From contig CAIQPA010000220.1 of the NCBI GenBank assembly GCA_903873545.1, forward strand, positions 1 through 5,980: a DNA stretch of 5,980 nucleotides, in the 5' to 3' direction. Shown one piece after another: positions 5,004-5,980 of the stretch; within the stretch, counting starts at the first letter, position 1; every line of letters begins with the position of its first letter. A program made the position numbers and the translations under genes. Source of the stretch: an uncultured delta proteobacterium. GTDB lineage: Bacteria; Myxococcota_A; Bradymonadia; REDH01. A model generated the notes under the pieces. That model was not told the DNA's origin. It saw nothing but the letters and a program-made list of their open reading frames with translations, and did not search any database.

Positions 5004-5980
5004 GCGGCGGTGCGAAGCAGGGTAGGCGGCGCTGTGCCAGCCGCGCAGGCCGCGGTGATGACCACCTCCGTCACACCCTCCATGGTCGGCAGGTCGAACA
5101 TGATGTCGAGCATCACCTGCTCCATAATGGCCCGCAGGCCCCGGGCGCCGCTCTTCCGCTTTACGGCGAGCGCAACAACGTGGGCGAGCGCATCGTCGTC
5201 GAAGCGGAGCTTGACCCCTTCGATCTCGAACATGCGCTGGTACTGCTTCACCAGCGCGTTCTTGGGGCGCCAGAGAATCTCCACAAGCGCCGCCTCGTCG
5301 AGGTCGTCGAGCGTAACGACCACGGGGAGCCGCCCGATGAATTCAGGGATCAGGCCGTAGGCGGCGAGGTCTTCACTCCGCACCTGCCGGAGGATCTCAT
5401 TGCGTGAGGCGAGGTCGCCGGAGGTGGTGGCGCCAAACCCGATGACAGACTTCTTCAGCCGGCGGGCGATGATCTCCTCGAGCCCTTCGAAGCTGCCGCA
5501 GCAGATGAAGAGTACATTCTTGGTGTCGATCTGGATGAGCTCCTGCTGCGGCCGGTTCCGGTTGCCGTCGGGCGGGATGGAGACCTTCTGGCTCTCGATG
5601 ATCTTGAGCAGCGCCTGCTGCACCCCCTCTCCACCGACGTCGCGCGTCGAAGCGGCACTGCCGCCCGAGCGCCCGATCTTGTCGACCTCATCGATGCAGA
5701 CCACCCCTTTGGCTGCCAGTTCGGGGTCGCGGTTGGCTGCCAGCCAGAGGTTCTTGATCAGCCCCTCCACATCCTCACCCACATATCCGGCCTCGGTGAG
5801 ACTGGTCGCGTCGGCCATGGTGAAGGGGACGCCCAGCTTCTTCGCGATGGAGCGGGCCAGGAGCGTCTTGCCCGAGCCGGTCGGGCCGATCACCAGGATG
5901 TTGCTCTTGGTCAGTTCGACCTCGTCGCTGCCGTCGTTCTCGGCGCGCAGCCGCTTGAAATGGTTGTAGACTGCGACTGC
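5000..5980 (-). CDS. clpX: ATP-dependent Clp protease ATP-binding subunit ClpX (N-terminus outside window)
   Basis: The visible 326 residues are the AAA+ part of ClpX, the hexameric unfoldase that feeds substrates to ClpP in the cytoplasm. The frame is open to the window edge, and residues upstream of the GTG at 5893 still match ClpX (AVAVYNHFKRL), so that GTG is not the start and the N-terminal zinc-binding domain lies beyond 5980. In visible numbering, Walker A is GPTGSGKT at 32-39, pore-1 loop GYVG at 65-68, Walker B VCIDEVDKI at 94-102, pore-2 region STRDVGGEGVQQAL at 111-124, ClpP-docking IGF at 180-182, LIPEFIGRLPVV at 210-221 and the sensor-2 segment SGARGL at 277-282. The tripeptide where E. 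coli has RKH is R-N-R (141-143), and DVSGEG has become DVGGEG. The C-terminus ends soon after the last AAA+ small-domain strand. The TAG stop overlaps the PEGA gene's TAA by 4 nt. Confidence 0.95.
   Translation of the reverse strand, partial: AVAVYNHFKRLRAENDGSDEVELTKSNILVIGPTGSGKTLLARSIAKKLGVPFTMADATSLTEAGYVGEDVEGLIKNLWLAANRDPELAAKGVVCIDEVDKIGRSGGSAASTRDVGGEGVQQALLKIIESQKVSIPPDGNRNRPQQELIQIDTKNVLFICCGSFEGLEEIIARRLKKSVIGFGATTSGDLASRNEILRQVRSEDLAAYGLIPEFIGRLPVVVTLDDLDEAALVEILWRPKNALVKQYQRMFEIEGVKLRFDDDALAHVVALAVKRKSGARGLRAIMEQVMLDIMFDLPTMEGVTEVVITAACAAGTAPPTLLRTAA

Noticed and set aside
4700..5407. Plus-strand open frame (235 codons) spanning the PEGA 3' end and clpX
   Set aside because: It runs out of frame through the PEGA domain and then antisense to ClpX, with an Arg/Gly-rich shadow composition.
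1..5980. Search by eye for CRISPR repeats, IS inverted repeats, toxin-antitoxin pairs, prophage genes or defence systems
   Set aside because: No regularly spaced repeats, transposase, integrase, nuclease or phage module were seen. The only phage-like hint is the cysteine pattern of the 92-residue protein.

Overview
This window is GC-rich chromosomal DNA, densely packed with genes on both strands. Strong G/C bias at third codon positions, a MopE-type metal-binding motif joined to a formylglycine-enzyme-like domain, a tail-anchored FHA protein and a secreted PEGA protein together suggest a myxobacterium-like member of the Myxococcota (former Deltaproteobacteria). This is an inference from gene content, not a phylogenetic placement.

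Layout. (a) 2-793, plus strand: the 3' part of a probably exported Cys-rich protein with one MopE-type motif and a SUMF1/FGE-like domain. It converges on (b), a minus-strand cluster read from 3439 down to 852: rsmD (16S rRNA m2G966 methyltransferase), coaD (phosphopantetheine adenylyltransferase), a class I aminotransferase of the aspartate aminotransferase 1-beta type, and an unassigned 92-residue Cys-rich protein. Overlapping stop/start codons (coaD to aminotransferase, aminotransferase to the 92-residue gene) argue for one translationally coupled operon. (c) 3613-3784, plus strand: tRNA-Ile(GAT) then tRNA-Ala(TGC), 25 nt apart, with a promoter-like site upstream. This is the pair and order normally found in the 16S-23S spacer, but no rRNA gene is next to it here. 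(d) 3788-4273, minus strand: an FHA protein with a C-terminal membrane anchor, ending 3 nt from tRNA-Ala. (e) 4272-5003, plus strand: a secreted protein with a C-terminal PEGA domain, divergent from the FHA gene. (f) 5000-5980, minus strand: the C-terminal 326 residues of ClpX, running off the window edge and overlapping the PEGA gene's stop by 4 nt.

Most of the window is housekeeping: CoA synthesis, rRNA modification, tRNA supply, amino-acid metabolism and ATP-dependent proteolysis. Envelope or signalling genes typical of the lineage are interleaved. I see no mobile element, CRISPR array, toxin-antitoxin pair or defence system, and nothing I would call a new system. The points most worth a second look are the coupled Cys-rich small protein with a MuF-tail-like cysteine pattern, the rRNA-unlinked Ile-Ala tRNA pair, a perfect 9-bp hairpin against the coaD start codon, the altered RKH loop of ClpX, and the head-to-head FHA/PEGA starts. 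No non-genic stretch exceeds 300 bases; the longest, 3440-3612, holds the rsmD upstream region and the tRNA promoter candidate.
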